This document shows, piece after piece, positions 31,813 through 40,884 of a DNA stretch of 64,000 nt. A program made the position numbers and the translations under genes. Source of the stretch: Diploptera punctata (lineage: Eukaryota > Arthropoda > Insecta > Blattodea > Blaberidae); NCBI GenBank assembly GCA_030220185.1, contig JASPKZ010007795.1, positions 1,977,001 through 2,041,000 of the forward strand. Reading direction: 5' to 3'. The number at the start of each line of letters is the position of its first letter. Within the stretch, counting starts at the first letter, position 1. The notes beneath the pieces were generated by a model. It was not told the DNA's origin, did no database searches, and saw only the letters and a list, made by a program, of their open reading frames with translations.

Positions 31813-32499
31813 GTGACACAATCTCCATGTCTTATTTTAAGTTTATCTTAACCGGATTGTACTATTTCTCAATTGAAGTGAGCTTCCTTGGTATATGAAG
31901 CTGAAAAGACTTCATAGTCAATGTGTATTTAAGATCAGATAGATATTCCCACTTGTATTGTATTAAGGTTGGAAATAGAGCATCCTCAGAATTTGATATA
32001 ACAAAAGGATTAAGACAAGGATGCGGGATGTCACCAACATTGTTCAAGATATATTTAGAAGATGTATTAATGAAATGGAATAAGTCATGTAGGGGAATGG
32101 GAATCAACATTAATGGACATTTACTGCACAATTTATTATTCGCTGATGACCAGATTATAATAGGACAAGATAAAGAAGATATAGAATATATGATTAGAAA
32201 GTTGGTATATGCATTCGAGGTAGGTGGACTGAAGATAAATTATATCAAAACAGAATATATGGTAATCGGAGCAAATTCAGAAGACCTATCAAATAAATAA
32301 TATGACAATTCAACGTGTTGAAGAATTTAAATATCTTGGATCTATAATAGATAAATCTGGTACTTGTGAAAAAGATATTAATAACAGAGTAAATTGTGCA
32401 AGGAAGGCGATTAGATCCCTGAATATGGAATAGAAATTATGGAATAGAAATTTGACCAGAAAAACAAAAAAAGAGATTATACAGACAATAATAGAAAGT

Positions 32500-32708
32500 G
32501 TATTATTTTTGGTCTGGACATCTTACCTCAATATTAATGTTGATTTGTTCTTGGACATGTTTCAAAACAGTGGGAAAGCTGAAGATAAAACAGAATTGTT
32601 TTGAAACATGTCCAAGAACAAATCAACATTAATATTGAGGTAAGATGTCCAGACCAAAAATAATATAATTAAAATAACCTCAAAATATAACTTCCTAAAA
32701 TTAAATAT
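32500..32708. mobile_element. Hammerhead inverted-dimer element in the LINE, 11-14-bp TSD
   Basis: Same unit as 26140-26367, with the centre deleted so that the left hammerhead lost its CTGA box. TSD TAATAGAAAGT at 32489-32499 and 32709-32719 (possibly three bases longer, with one change). The plus arm keeps a full core. Confidence 0.85.
32579..32612 (+). ncRNA. Hammerhead ribozyme, PLE type
   Basis: CTGAAGA, T, stem II AAAACA-GAAT-TGTTTT, GAAA, ACATGT, C. Differs from 26238-26271 only at the free N7 position, so the core is intact. Confidence 0.78.
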
Positions 32709-32720
32709 TAATAGAAAGTA

Positions 32721-34046
32721 CAGGGTGGACCGCTCGAATGGACCTAATTTCAATTGCTTGTTACTGGCAAACGGTTGAAGATAGAAACTTAAAACAACGT
32801 TCATAGTACAGAAAAACTCACCAAGTTTCGAATCCTGTCGGTAGATGGCACAAAGATACGTTTCTCGTTCTTAGATTTAATTGTTTGTGAAAATGGCGAC
32901 TCCGCAGATGAAAGCGCAAGCTGTTTTGTGGTATGCGGAGTTTAAATCAATCATTAGAGTTCAAAGGGAGTTCCGGCGTGTGTTTAACCGTGATGCTCCA
33001 ACTGCTAGAAGCATAAAGAAGTGGCGTGATACATTATTAGCTACAGGATCTGTGTTGAAGAAGCATGGTGGTGGTCGCAGAGCATCCGATGAAATGGTAG
33101 CAAATGTTCAAGCCGCATTTGAGCGAAGCCCCCGGAAGTCATTAAGAAGAGCTTCGCGGGAACTTCAAATACCAAAATCGACATTACAACGGATTGTCCA
33201 CAAACGCCTCAAACTGCACGCATATAAAGTGCAGTTAGTGCAACGTCTGGAGCCGAATGACATGCCGAAACGAGTGGAATTCGCCAATACGATGCTGGAC
33301 CGTCTCGGCGCTGATCCTGACTTCATGACCAAGATTTTCTTCTCGGACGAAGCCACTTTCCATTTGTCAGGCAAGGTAAACCGGCATAATGTGCGGATCT
33401 GGGGATCGGAGAATCCTCACGCTATTCAAGAGCATGTTCGTGATAGTCCGAAGATGAATGTTTGGTGCAGTTTGTCACATAATAAGGTCATTGGACCGTT
33501 TTTCTTCGCCGAGAAAACTGTTCGTGGTACCACATATCTTGACATGCTGGAGCAGTTCTTCTTTCCACAAATTGAACAACTGCAGCCTAACATCGTTTTC
33601 CAGCAAGATGGTGCTCCTCCCCACTGGTCCAATGAAGTTCGTACGACTTTGGACAACATTTTCCCTGGCCGTTGGATTGGTAGGGGAGGACCAATCGCGT
33701 GGCCCCCGAGATCTCCCGATTTAACACCACTGGATTTCTTTCTCTGGGGCTATGTCAAAGATAAAGTTTACACCACCCCAGTCAAAGACCTTCGTGATCT
33801 TCGTGAGCGCATCATAGAGGCTATTGAGAACATTCCAGAAGACATACTCCAACGTACTTGGCAACAAATTGTTCATCGCTTTGATATCGTCACAGTGACT
33901 GCTGGGGCTCATATAGAGATGTGGTGATCTGGATATCAAAACTTGGTGAGTTTTTCTGTAATATGAACGTTGTTTTAAGTTTCTATCTTCAACCGTTTGC
34001 CAGTAACAAGCAATTGAAATTAGGTCCATTCGAGCGGTCCACCCTG
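32721..34046 (+). mobile_element. DD41D mariner, complete
   Basis: A 1326-bp element flanked by TA (32719-32720, 34047-34048). Inverted ends of about 108 bp start CAGGGTGGACCGCTCGAATG and differ at about one position. They enclose one uninterrupted transposase ORF. The young ends and intact ORF indicate a recent arrival. It sits in the target-duplication copy of the hammerhead dimer, so it is younger than that insertion. Confidence 0.95.
32893..33927 (+). CDS. Mariner transposase, DD41D type, intact 344 aa
   Basis: The start at ATGGCGACTCCGCAGATGAA is chosen because the preceding in-frame codons lack a better ATG; the ORF is 344 codons, the normal mariner size. Residues about 1-60 hold the DUF4817-type first helix-turn-helix (VLWYAEFKSIIRVQREFRRV), and 80-110 the second (RASRELQIPKSTLQRIV). 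The catalytic acidic residues are D152 in FSDEATFH, D239 in QQDGAPPHW and D281 in TPLDFFLWG; 41 residues separate the last two, the DD41D spacing of the rosa-type mariner group. It cuts at the TA-flanked inverted ends of its own element. No stop, frameshift or missing catalytic residue is seen. Confidence 0.95.
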   Translation: MATPQMKAQAVLWYAEFKSIIRVQREFRRVFNRDAPTARSIKKWRDTLLATGSVLKKHGGGRRASDEMVANVQAAFERSPRKSLRRASRELQIPKSTLQRIVHKRLKLHAYKVQLVQRLEPNDMPKRVEFANTMLDRLGADPDFMTKIFFSDEATFHLSGKVNRHNVRIWGSENPHAIQEHVRDSPKMNVWCSLSHNKVIGPFFFAEKTVRGTTYLDMLEQFFFPQIEQLQPNIVFQQDGAPPHWSNEVRTTLDNIFPGRWIGRGGPIAWPPRSPDLTPLDFFLWGYVKDKVYTTPVKDLRDLRERIIEAIENIPEDILQRTWQQIVHRFDIVTVTAGAHIEMW

Positions 34047-34105
34047 TATACTCACATATGGATCAGAAAGCTGGACAATAAATGAAAGGATGCAGAAAAG
34101 AATTA

Positions 34106-35235
34106 ACTTTGTCTGTGACATCCTGTAGCATTGAGTAAAAATTATCACTTTCTGTCTCTTTACCATTTACTGGTGCATAAACTCCAATTACTGTCAAATA
34201 TCCACGATTTATTTTTAATCTAATTTGAATAATTCTTTCATTCCAGAAAGTGTAGTTATTAATCTTACGTTCAAGAGATTTATGTACCATTAGGGCTACT
34301 CCTCTTTTTGCTGTTTCATTACTAGGTACACCACAATAGATTTGTAAATAATTATTAATCATTCGGGTCCCTCTTAATTTCTTTTTGGTTTCTGTTATGG
34401 CGGCTATCTTTATTGACATTTGATTAAGAATTTCATCCAATTCTAAGTCTTTATGTCCTATTCCTTGAACATTCCATGTTGCGAGTTTAAATATGTTTTC
34501 CTTTTTCCATTTCTTGTCCTTGAGTATTGCTTGGTCGTCAACGTGTATATCCTTCCGGTTTTGAATCTTTGGAGACTTGAAAGCAAGTTGATTTCCTACC
34601 AGTCGGTTGCTAGCCGAAAAGTAGTAAGTCCAGTGGTGGGGCTGCCACCTAAAGCCTCTGGACAGGCATGAAGGAGGATTAGCATTTACTCTAATCCTGA
34701 TATAACAGTTATACTGCTGTGACTCAGTCCCCAGAGCCTCGTTTGTTATAAACAGGTTGCACCACGTGAAGGTGAGGTTGGGATTTAAGTAGGAGAGGTT
34801 ATTGAATGCACTTCACTACTCTTTTTAAACCATCAAAAGTGCAGAGACACACAAGAATGAAAATCTATAAAATTCTCGCTAGACCCATAATCTGTTATGG
34901 CAGTGAAGCTTGGACCATCAGAACTCAGGATGATCGTCATATTACAGCCACGGAGATGAAATTTCTGCGACGAACTGCAGGTTATAGCCTTCTAGACCAC
35001 CAAAGAAATTCAACAATAGCCAGAGAGTTAAACATCGTACCTATATCTGAATACCTCCAAGAATATAGAAACAATTGGCTAGCCCATATTCAGCGCATGG
35101 ATCATCACAGAATACCAAAACAAATTCTTCACTACATTCCTCGAGGCAGAAGATCTGTGGGTCGACCTTTTCGGAGATGGCGGGAGACCGTAACGGGCCA
35201 CTGGGCCTAATACTTGAAAGGACGATGATGATGAT
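34106..35235. mobile_element. LINE with 5' inversion (twin priming), 15-bp TSD
   Basis: 34106-34800 is inverted and, read on minus, encodes FKLATWNVQGIGHKDLELDE, IAAITETKKKLRGTRM and YLTVIGVYAPVNGKE: the AP endonuclease start. 34801-35220 is direct and encodes the ORF2 C-terminus (ILARPIICYGSEAWT, EMKFLRRTAGYSLLDHQRN, GRRSVGRPFRRWRE), ending in (GAT)n. TSD GATGCAGAAAAGAAT at 34091-34105 and about 35236-35250. Two non-overlapping segments in opposite orientation within one duplication is the twin-priming signature. Confidence 0.88.
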
Positions 35236-35701
35236 GATGCAGAAAAGAATCTTGGCAACAAAAATGGATGGATTACAGAGAAGTATGAGAATATCCAGGC
35301 TATAACATATTCGAAACACATATATCAGACAAGAAATGGATGCACAAGAAACTGTTACCGATAGGGATAACAAAGGGAGCCCTACAGTGGTATGGACATG
35401 TACAACGGATGTCGGAAGACCAATGGCCTAAACAGGTGTTGGATTGGATGGTACCAGGCAGAAGGAAGAGGGGGAAAAGTAGAAGAGCATGGTATGAGGG
35501 AATATATGATGCCATGATGAAGAGGGGTATGGAAGATGGACAGTGGGAAGATAGGAATCTCTGGAAAGCAGGAATCAAAGACAAACTGCTGTAAAGTGGA
35601 AAGCCTGTATTAAGTAAGTAAGTATTGCTTCCATATGTCTGTAAACAAATGTTTGATTGATTTGATATACTGTATCAAGTGAACTTAATTAAATATTTCA
35701 G

Positions 35702-35877
35702 GTATGAGGCCCAAATCATTGGCGACGGCATTTCAAATCAGCAGAGTAATCCTGAGGTATCAGTGGATGTGCACAGACCCAGCAGTTTGCTCAATGAACA
35801 AATGTTTGCACTCAAGACTATCACAAGCAAATTAAAAAATGCCTATAATGGGTTGGATGTTGAATGGATAGACATAG
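35702..35877 (+). CDS. dlp: Glypican, exon 6 of 7 in the window
   Basis: Starts in phase 2 after TATTTCAG with G completing Arg, then YEAQIIGDGISNQQSNPEVS, VDVHRPSSLLNEQMFALKTI and TSKLKNAYNGLDVEWIDI; ends GACATAG|GTAAGA in phase 1. The NPEV-VD and MAL--MTSK-KNAYNG-DV strings define the end of the glypican C-lobe. The exon leads into the glycosaminoglycan-bearing region in exon 7. A PLE is inserted 11 bp downstream of the exon, within the duplicated donor sequence. Confidence 0.96.
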
Positions 35878-36001
35878 GTAAGAATAAATTGTGTTTATAT
35901 ATTAAATTTGGGAATTTTTAACATTATGAGGTTCAATTAATAATAATTAAATGAATCGTGATTTTTTTTTACCTCATACATCTATGTTTTTTTAAACACA
36001 G

Positions 36002-36038
36002 CACTGCAGTATCGGTGACACTTTGTCGTCATCGTCAG
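36002..36038 (-). ncRNA. Variant hammerhead-like RNA, GATAC core
   Basis: Minus: CTGACGA, T, stem II region GACGACA-AAG-TGTCACC, then GATAC in place of GAAAC and stem III ACTGCAGT, self-complementary. Same layout in the copies at 36714, 37419 and 40991. Confidence 0.5.
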
Positions 36039-36713
36039 CTGTTTTCACGACTGTCAATTTTTTCTCCTTTTTGCCGGTAATTATCCAGACTGTCATGTGG
36101 TGTTCTTTTGAAGGAATTCCTCTTCAAACTGCCATCTGGTGTTATTTTGAATGAATCATTTCCTAAACTGCTATCTGTTGTATTTTTGAAGAACTTTGTA
36201 ATCAAGCTTGGTTCTTCCGGAATCTCAAAGTTCATAGTTCTAGTATGGTTTTTTTGAATATATATTTTTTCCCAAACTGTTAAATCCAAAGGTTTAGATA
36301 GATGTTTTAAAAGTTTTGGAAACTTGGAAACTCGTAAAAAAGAGCACTTCAGAAACATAAAGAATGGAGAAATTGAAAAATCAGCTATAGCAGCACATAG
36401 TTTATTAGAGCATCATAGGATTGAAAAAGAAGCAAAACTTTTGAAACATCTATCTAAACCTTTTGGATTTAACAGTTTGGGAAAAAATATATATTCAAAA
36501 AAACCATACTAGAACTATGAACTTTGAGATTCCGGAAGAACCAAGCTTGATTACAAAGTTCTTCAAAAATACAACAGATAGCAGTTTAGGAAATGATTCA
36601 TTCAAAATAACACCAGATGGCAGTTTGAAGAGAAATTCCTTCAAAAGAACACCAGATGGCAGTCTGGATAATTACTGGCAAAAAGGAGAAAAAATTGACA
36701 GTCGTGAAAACAG

Positions 36714-36750
36714 CTGACGATGACGACAAAGTGTCGCCGATACTGCAGTG
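36714..36750 (+). ncRNA. Variant hammerhead-like RNA, GATAC core
   Basis: CTGACGA, T, GACGACA-AAG-TGTCGCC, GATAC, TGCAGT, G. Position 14 of the core is T instead of A. Activity is uncertain. Confidence 0.5.
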
Positions 36751-36884
36751 CTGTGTTTAAAAAAACATAGATGTATGAGGTAAGAAAAAATCACGATTCA
36801 TTTAATTATTAAGAATAAAGTATGTTTGTTCTTTAATTTGAAAATATGGAATGAGTTGTAAAATAAGTTTTTATTTATTTTGAA

Positions 36885-37265
36885 ATTAATCCACAATACA
36901 GTGGTTTTCTGTCACCTCCAGTTGTGGCAGTCCTGAATATCCTCATCTGTACGTCCTAGTTCACTCATACTTCTTCTCACACCGTCCATCCAACCTTCCT
37001 TAGGTCTTCCCTTTCTTCTTTTCCTATATATTTTCCACTCCAAGATCTTCTTAAGGATTCTACTATATGTAATCCTCTTGAGATGTTCATATCACCTCAT
37101 ATTCCTTTAATGTTGTAAGTCCTGGAAGACTGTTGCAATCTAGAAACATTTTCATAGGTCATCCCCACAATTTTCTTACCACTCAATTGGTACTTTAAAA
37201 TTGCCTTAGGAATCCTAGATCTGCACATATGGTCCAAGTTCTGTTGATATTGAAGGATATAATCT
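36885..37265 (-). mobile_element. Old LINE 3' fragment
   Basis: Minus strand residues RRKGRPKEGWMDGVRRSMSE and EDIQDCHNWR are the GRP-W end of a LINE ORF2. The low-coordinate part resembles other LINE 3' regions; the part near 37150-37265 (AGGTCATCCCCACAATTTTC) may come from a second LINE. Confidence 0.6.
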
Positions 37266-37339
37266 TTTACGGGAAAACAATCTATTCATTAAGGATGTAA
37301 CACTGGACAATAAATTTCAAATTTTTTTTTTGCACTCGA

Positions 37340-37720
37340 ATGATAATAGGTGATTATATAAGAATTAAATGAATCGTGATTTCTTCTTACCTCATACTTC
37401 TATGTTTTTTAAACGCAGCACTGCAGTATCGGTGACCCGTTGTCACCATCGTCAGCTGTTTTCACGACTGTCAAATTTTTCTTTTGCCAGTAATTATCCA
37501 AACTGCCATCTGGTCTTCTTTTGAAGGAATTATTCTCCAAACTGCCATCTGGTGATCTTTTGAATGAATCATTTTCTAAACTGCCATCTGTTATATTTTT
37601 GAAGAACTTTGTAATCAAGCTTCGTTCATCCGGAATCTCGAAGTTCGTGGTTCTAGTATGGTTTTTTTTAATATATATTTTTTCCCAAACTGTTAAATCC
37701 AAAGGTTTAGATATATATAA
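37340..37720 (-). mobile_element. PLE fragment, GIY-YIG tail and variant hammerhead
   Basis: Minus: KPLDLTVWEKIYIKKNHTRT, NFEIPDERSLITKFFKNITD, then three rounds of a DGSLEN-SFKR-P repeat, and a variant hammerhead at 37419-37455. Same family as 35889-36810. It joins a different PLE at about 37720. Confidence 0.8.
37419..37455 (-). ncRNA. Variant hammerhead-like RNA, GATAC core, best-paired stem II
   Basis: Minus: CTGACGA, T, stem II GGTGAC-AACGG-GTCACC (six perfect pairs), GATAC, TGCAGT, G. Compared with 36714 one pair is changed on both sides (T-A against C-G), a compensatory exchange. Confidence 0.55.
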
Positions 37721-38300
37721 TTGTAGGCTTTCACGGCCGACGTCTTGATCCATATTTGGTGCGTCTTCCGGGCTTATAGGCCATGGTCTGGTTGTCTTCA
37801 TACTCGACGTTTCGTCTACTGCTGCGGTAGACCTCATCAGGAGATACTGTGAACTCCTCAACAGTTGGCTGCAGACTGGCTAGTCGTTGGAAACTGTCTC
37901 TCTATTTATAGCTAAACCCCGGGTGGTGGGGTGGTTTTCTGCGCGGACCAAGTTTTGTACTGTTGTGCCGTTTGCAGAAGTCATAGGCTTCGTTGTCGTG
38001 TTATGCAGTGCTGGGATCCTTATTTTGTTTATCTTCATGGTTTCTTCTTTTTTGTTGAAGGAATTTTTATGTTTATATATTTCGATGGCTTCTCTGTATA
38101 GTCTGGTGTAGTAGTGATGTTTGTGATAATACCCGAGTTTCTTCGAATTTTATAATATGTTGTTGGTTGTTCATCAAGTGTTCTGCTACGGCCGATTTTT
38201 CATTTTGTTTTAGTCTGCAGTGTCTCATGTGTTCTTGTGTTGATCATTCTTTTTGTTGTATATTCTCATACATTTCTTTGATATGAACAGTATGAGCAAT
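37720..38300 (-). mobile_element. PLE 3' region of a second family, with canonical hammerhead
   Basis: Minus, from about 38290: RHCRLKQNEKSAVAEHLMNN, QQHIIKFEETRVLSQ, then frameshifted SFNKKEETMKINKIR and PTTRGLAINRETVSND, the end of a GIY-YIG ORF. The hammerhead at 37806-37840 follows, and it ends GTCGGCCGTGAAAGCCTACA. Joined at 37720 to the other PLE family. Confidence 0.8.
37806..37840 (-). ncRNA. Hammerhead ribozyme, canonical core
   Basis: Minus: CTGATGA, extra G, stem II GTCTAC-CGCAGCA-GTAGAC (six perfect pairs), GAAA, stem III AC/GT, C. Stem I begins CTC before the core and GAG after cleavage site GUC. Every core base matches the consensus, and ACGT is self-complementary. Known PLE ribozymes of arthropods have the same layout. 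Strongest candidate for activity in the window. Confidence 0.88.
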
Positions 38301-38582
38301 AGGTATAGGCAGAGAATGTTAAACATTACAATTATGTAACAACTCTGCCTTTACACTTAACTTGGAAGAATCTATGAAAAGGCATCATTCTTGTGGATTG
38401 CAAATTTTACTGCACAATTGTTTCATTAGTCCATCAACATCGTTACAATAGACAAGTTAATTCAAAGAGTGTTCACGTTTCCTATAAGTTGTTATTTTGA
38501 CATTGGGCTCAAGCAAGTACCAGTTCTGTAACAGAGAGCTTAATATTTAATATTTTCGACTGACTTTTGTTAAATTGAGATC
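38301..38582. other. Intronic sequence, nothing recognised
   Basis: Unassigned spacer between the PLE and the hAT remnant. Confidence 0.4.
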
Positions 38583-38590
38583 CCTTACAA

Positions 38591-39797
38591 CAGGGCCATC
38601 CAAATTATGGCCCGCGGGCCACATCCAGCCTGCCATGGCATTTCGTAAGCACTGAAATGAACAAATTAATTTTATATTTTTAAGTCAGATTTTAAAATGT
38701 AACATCTAGTTTGGACATCCCTGTGTGAAAATCATCTCTCTGGAATGTGGAGTTGAGGTGTCACCACTTCTCTTGACAAAGTACTGTCCACAGACGAAGT
38801 AAATGAAAGCAGTAGGTATTTCATACGTCATGAGTGTTCCTTTATTCTAAGGTAGTATGCCATTGTATCGCTTGCAATTCCCCGTGCCCCCTCTTCGTCC
38901 CGTGCTTTCATTCTCTTCATCTGTGGACTATAGTAGAGATGATTCATCCCTTATTTACTGTTTTCTCCTCACTCCAAAGTTTGAACATTCATTGTTTTGC
39001 TTGTTGTATTGTTAATCAAACAGTAGCCTGTGCACGGAAAGGTTTGTAAAAATGCTGTTAAAGGGAGAAAATGCTTTCCAAAAAAACGCAGTTGATTCCG
39101 AGTGTTAGGAAGTTTTAACGAATCTTGGGACCAGGCAAGTACTTTGTGAAGGAGCATGGAACACAGTGTTATGTGTTTATTTGTAACGATGTTATTGCAG
39201 TTGTGAAAGAATCATAAAAGACATTAACCAACAAAGCATAGCATTTTGATAAATTTTTAATGGAGATGATTGATCTGTTTGTTGCCTTTACGAAGCCAGC
39301 TCCACTCCAGCTCATTAGGTAAATATATTCATTTTTGTACTCCATTTTGTTTTACAATTTTAATTGCAGCATGGTGTTACAAAATAATGTTTTACATTCT
39401 TCTATATGATAATGTAATTTTATTTTAGTAATAATAATAATAATTATTATTATTATTATTATTATTATTACCCGTTCAAGGAGTAAGCGCAGTTGTTGAC
39501 GGAGGGCCTGCAGTCGTGCTTATGCAGGAATAGAACACGTGACACTGCTATCTATGAGTGTAAAGGGGAACGGGACGTGGGACGCTGACAGTGAACACTG
39601 CCTTAGATGACGTCACGTGTAGCAACAAGAGAGCTTAGCAATTCTTCCGCCTGCAGAGATATTTTGAACGACTTATATTATTATAATAATAGAAGCAGCA
39701 GTAGCAAAAATAATAGTAACGATATTTATGTTCCGGCCCGCGATCAATTGCACTATCAGTTATTGGCCCAACCCATTAAAAAGTTTGGGCGGCCCTG
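38591..39797 (+). mobile_element. hAT transposon remnant, 8-bp TSD
   Basis: Ends CAGGGCCATCCAAATTATGG and the complement of CAGGGCCGCCCAAACTTTTT, flanked by CCTTACAA (38583-38590) and CCTTAGAA (39798-39805). The 8-bp duplication and CAGGG-type ends are hAT features. Around 39060-39250 decayed coding (YFVKEHGTQCYVFICND) resembles a BED-type zinc-finger start of ZBED-like hAT transposases. An (AAT)n/(ATT)n tract lies at 39425-39470. Confidence 0.8.
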
Positions 39798-39805
39798 CCT
39801 TAGAA

Positions 39806-40194
39806 GATAAAATATTTTTAAATTACTGCTTTTGCACTCTGCTTCAACAATACTAGTGGGGAGGTTAAGAGACCATAATAAAATAAATTGTGTAAACGTA
39901 TAATCTGCTGCACCATGCAATTGGCCATGCCATTCATAGGGCTCATAAATTGAAACAGACCACCCAATAGGCTGTAACTGTTTCTTTCCCAGTAGTAAAA
40001 TAATTATGTGTCATCATATGCTCCTTCTTCAGGAACAAGGGTTCAATAGATTATGTATATAATAGCCCGCTACATTGCGCTTGGTCGGACCGCTAGTATA
40101 ATTATAAATCGGCAATTTCTTTTAACTGTAGGTGAAAAGGGATTTCAGTTTAGAAATCAGGGCATAAAAATACGCTAGAAACATATAATTTTTG
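39806..40194. other. Intronic sequence, nothing recognised
   Basis: No element end or coding motif was found. Confidence 0.4.
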
Positions 40195-40420
40195 TCAGGT
40201 GCAAATTTCAGTGTTGTCCTGTGTAATTATTTCTTGTGTGATCCCACATGGTACAATGAACCCCATCTCACTAGCAGTTATTCTACTATCATCACTTTTT
40301 CGTAGAGTCCATGCTTCACTCCCATAGCAGAGAACTGGACTCGGCAATATCTTAAATATATACAGGTGTATGTTTTGGGAACAAGTATGTTTTTGGACCA
40401 AAAATGCTCCATTACATTAT
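40195..40420 (-). mobile_element. LINE fragment
   Basis: Minus residues IFKILPSPVLCYGSEAWTLR and SRITASEMGF match the conserved YGSEAWT region of LINE ORF2. The rest is frameshifted (RTQEIITQDN). Truncated on both sides. Confidence 0.65.
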
Positions 40421-40884
40421 TTTTTTATTCCTACGGATTTATTAAATTTTGTAATCTTGTCGAAGAAATCTTATTCTGTCAAAAAATATAATCTGAAGTC
40501 AAAACAATTAAATTGATTTACCCTTTCTATAATTTTTTTTATCTAGGGAAATTTTATTACTACTTTAAATAATAATATCCTCAACTCATGTCCAACTCAG
40601 AGTTAGGTCGAGGGATGAGATGAAGCCCCTATATTTATAGATATCTGTGAACAACAAGGGTGCCAGCTGACCATGCGTGATGCACCAACACAGGGACAGA
40701 TGAACAAAATGAAATGAAATGGTTGAGATGAGTATGGACAAATGGTGGAATGAAATTTGTGGCAGAAAAAAACGAGAAACCCCACGAAAAACCTGCCCAA
40801 GCTCCATTTCGTTCATCACAAAATCCCCATGGTGTGATACTATTACTACTACTACTAATAGTAATAATAATATATAAAATAATA
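40421..40884. other. Intronic sequence, nothing recognised
   Basis: Contains an (ACT)n/(AAT)n patch at about 40845-40870. A 77-codon minus frame (40819-40586) has no motif. Confidence 0.4.

Larger units (their letters stand above)
31895..35612 (+). mobile_element. LINE split by three later insertions
   Basis: Pieces at 31895-32499, 34047-34105 and 35236-35612 read as one ORF2: ITKGLRQGCGMSPTLFKIYL, LLFADDQIIIGQDKEDIEYM, ...IIES | LTYGSESWTINERMQK | RILATKMDGLQRSMRISRL, GALQWYGHVQRMSEDQWPKQ and LDWMVPGRRKRGKSRRAWYE. The breaks hold a hammerhead dimer (32500-32708), a mariner (32721-34046) and another LINE (34106-35235). The tail is GTAAGTAAGTA. Related to 55235-55990. Stops at 32299 and beyond make it inactive. 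Confidence 0.88.
35889..36810. mobile_element. PLE inverted dimer with GIY-YIG C-terminus in both arms, 9-bp TSD
   Basis: Layout: reversed terminus (AACATTATGAGGTTCAATT), minus variant hammerhead, minus coding (36310-36035), plus coding (36324-36717), plus variant hammerhead, then ATGAGGTAAGAAAAAATCAC. Both arms encode KPLDLTVWEKIYIQKNHTRT, MNFEIPEEPSLITKFFKN and the repeat DSFK-TPDGSL; the plus arm starts earlier, with KEHFRNIKNGEIEKSAIAAH and SLLEHHRI. TSD AAGAATAAA at 35880-35888 and 36811-36819. This is the tail of a GIY-YIG nuclease; the RT and the GIY/YIG boxes are absent. Confidence 0.82.

Noticed and set aside
33165..34029. Minus-strand frames over the mariner
   Set aside because: Shadows of the intact transposase on the plus strand.
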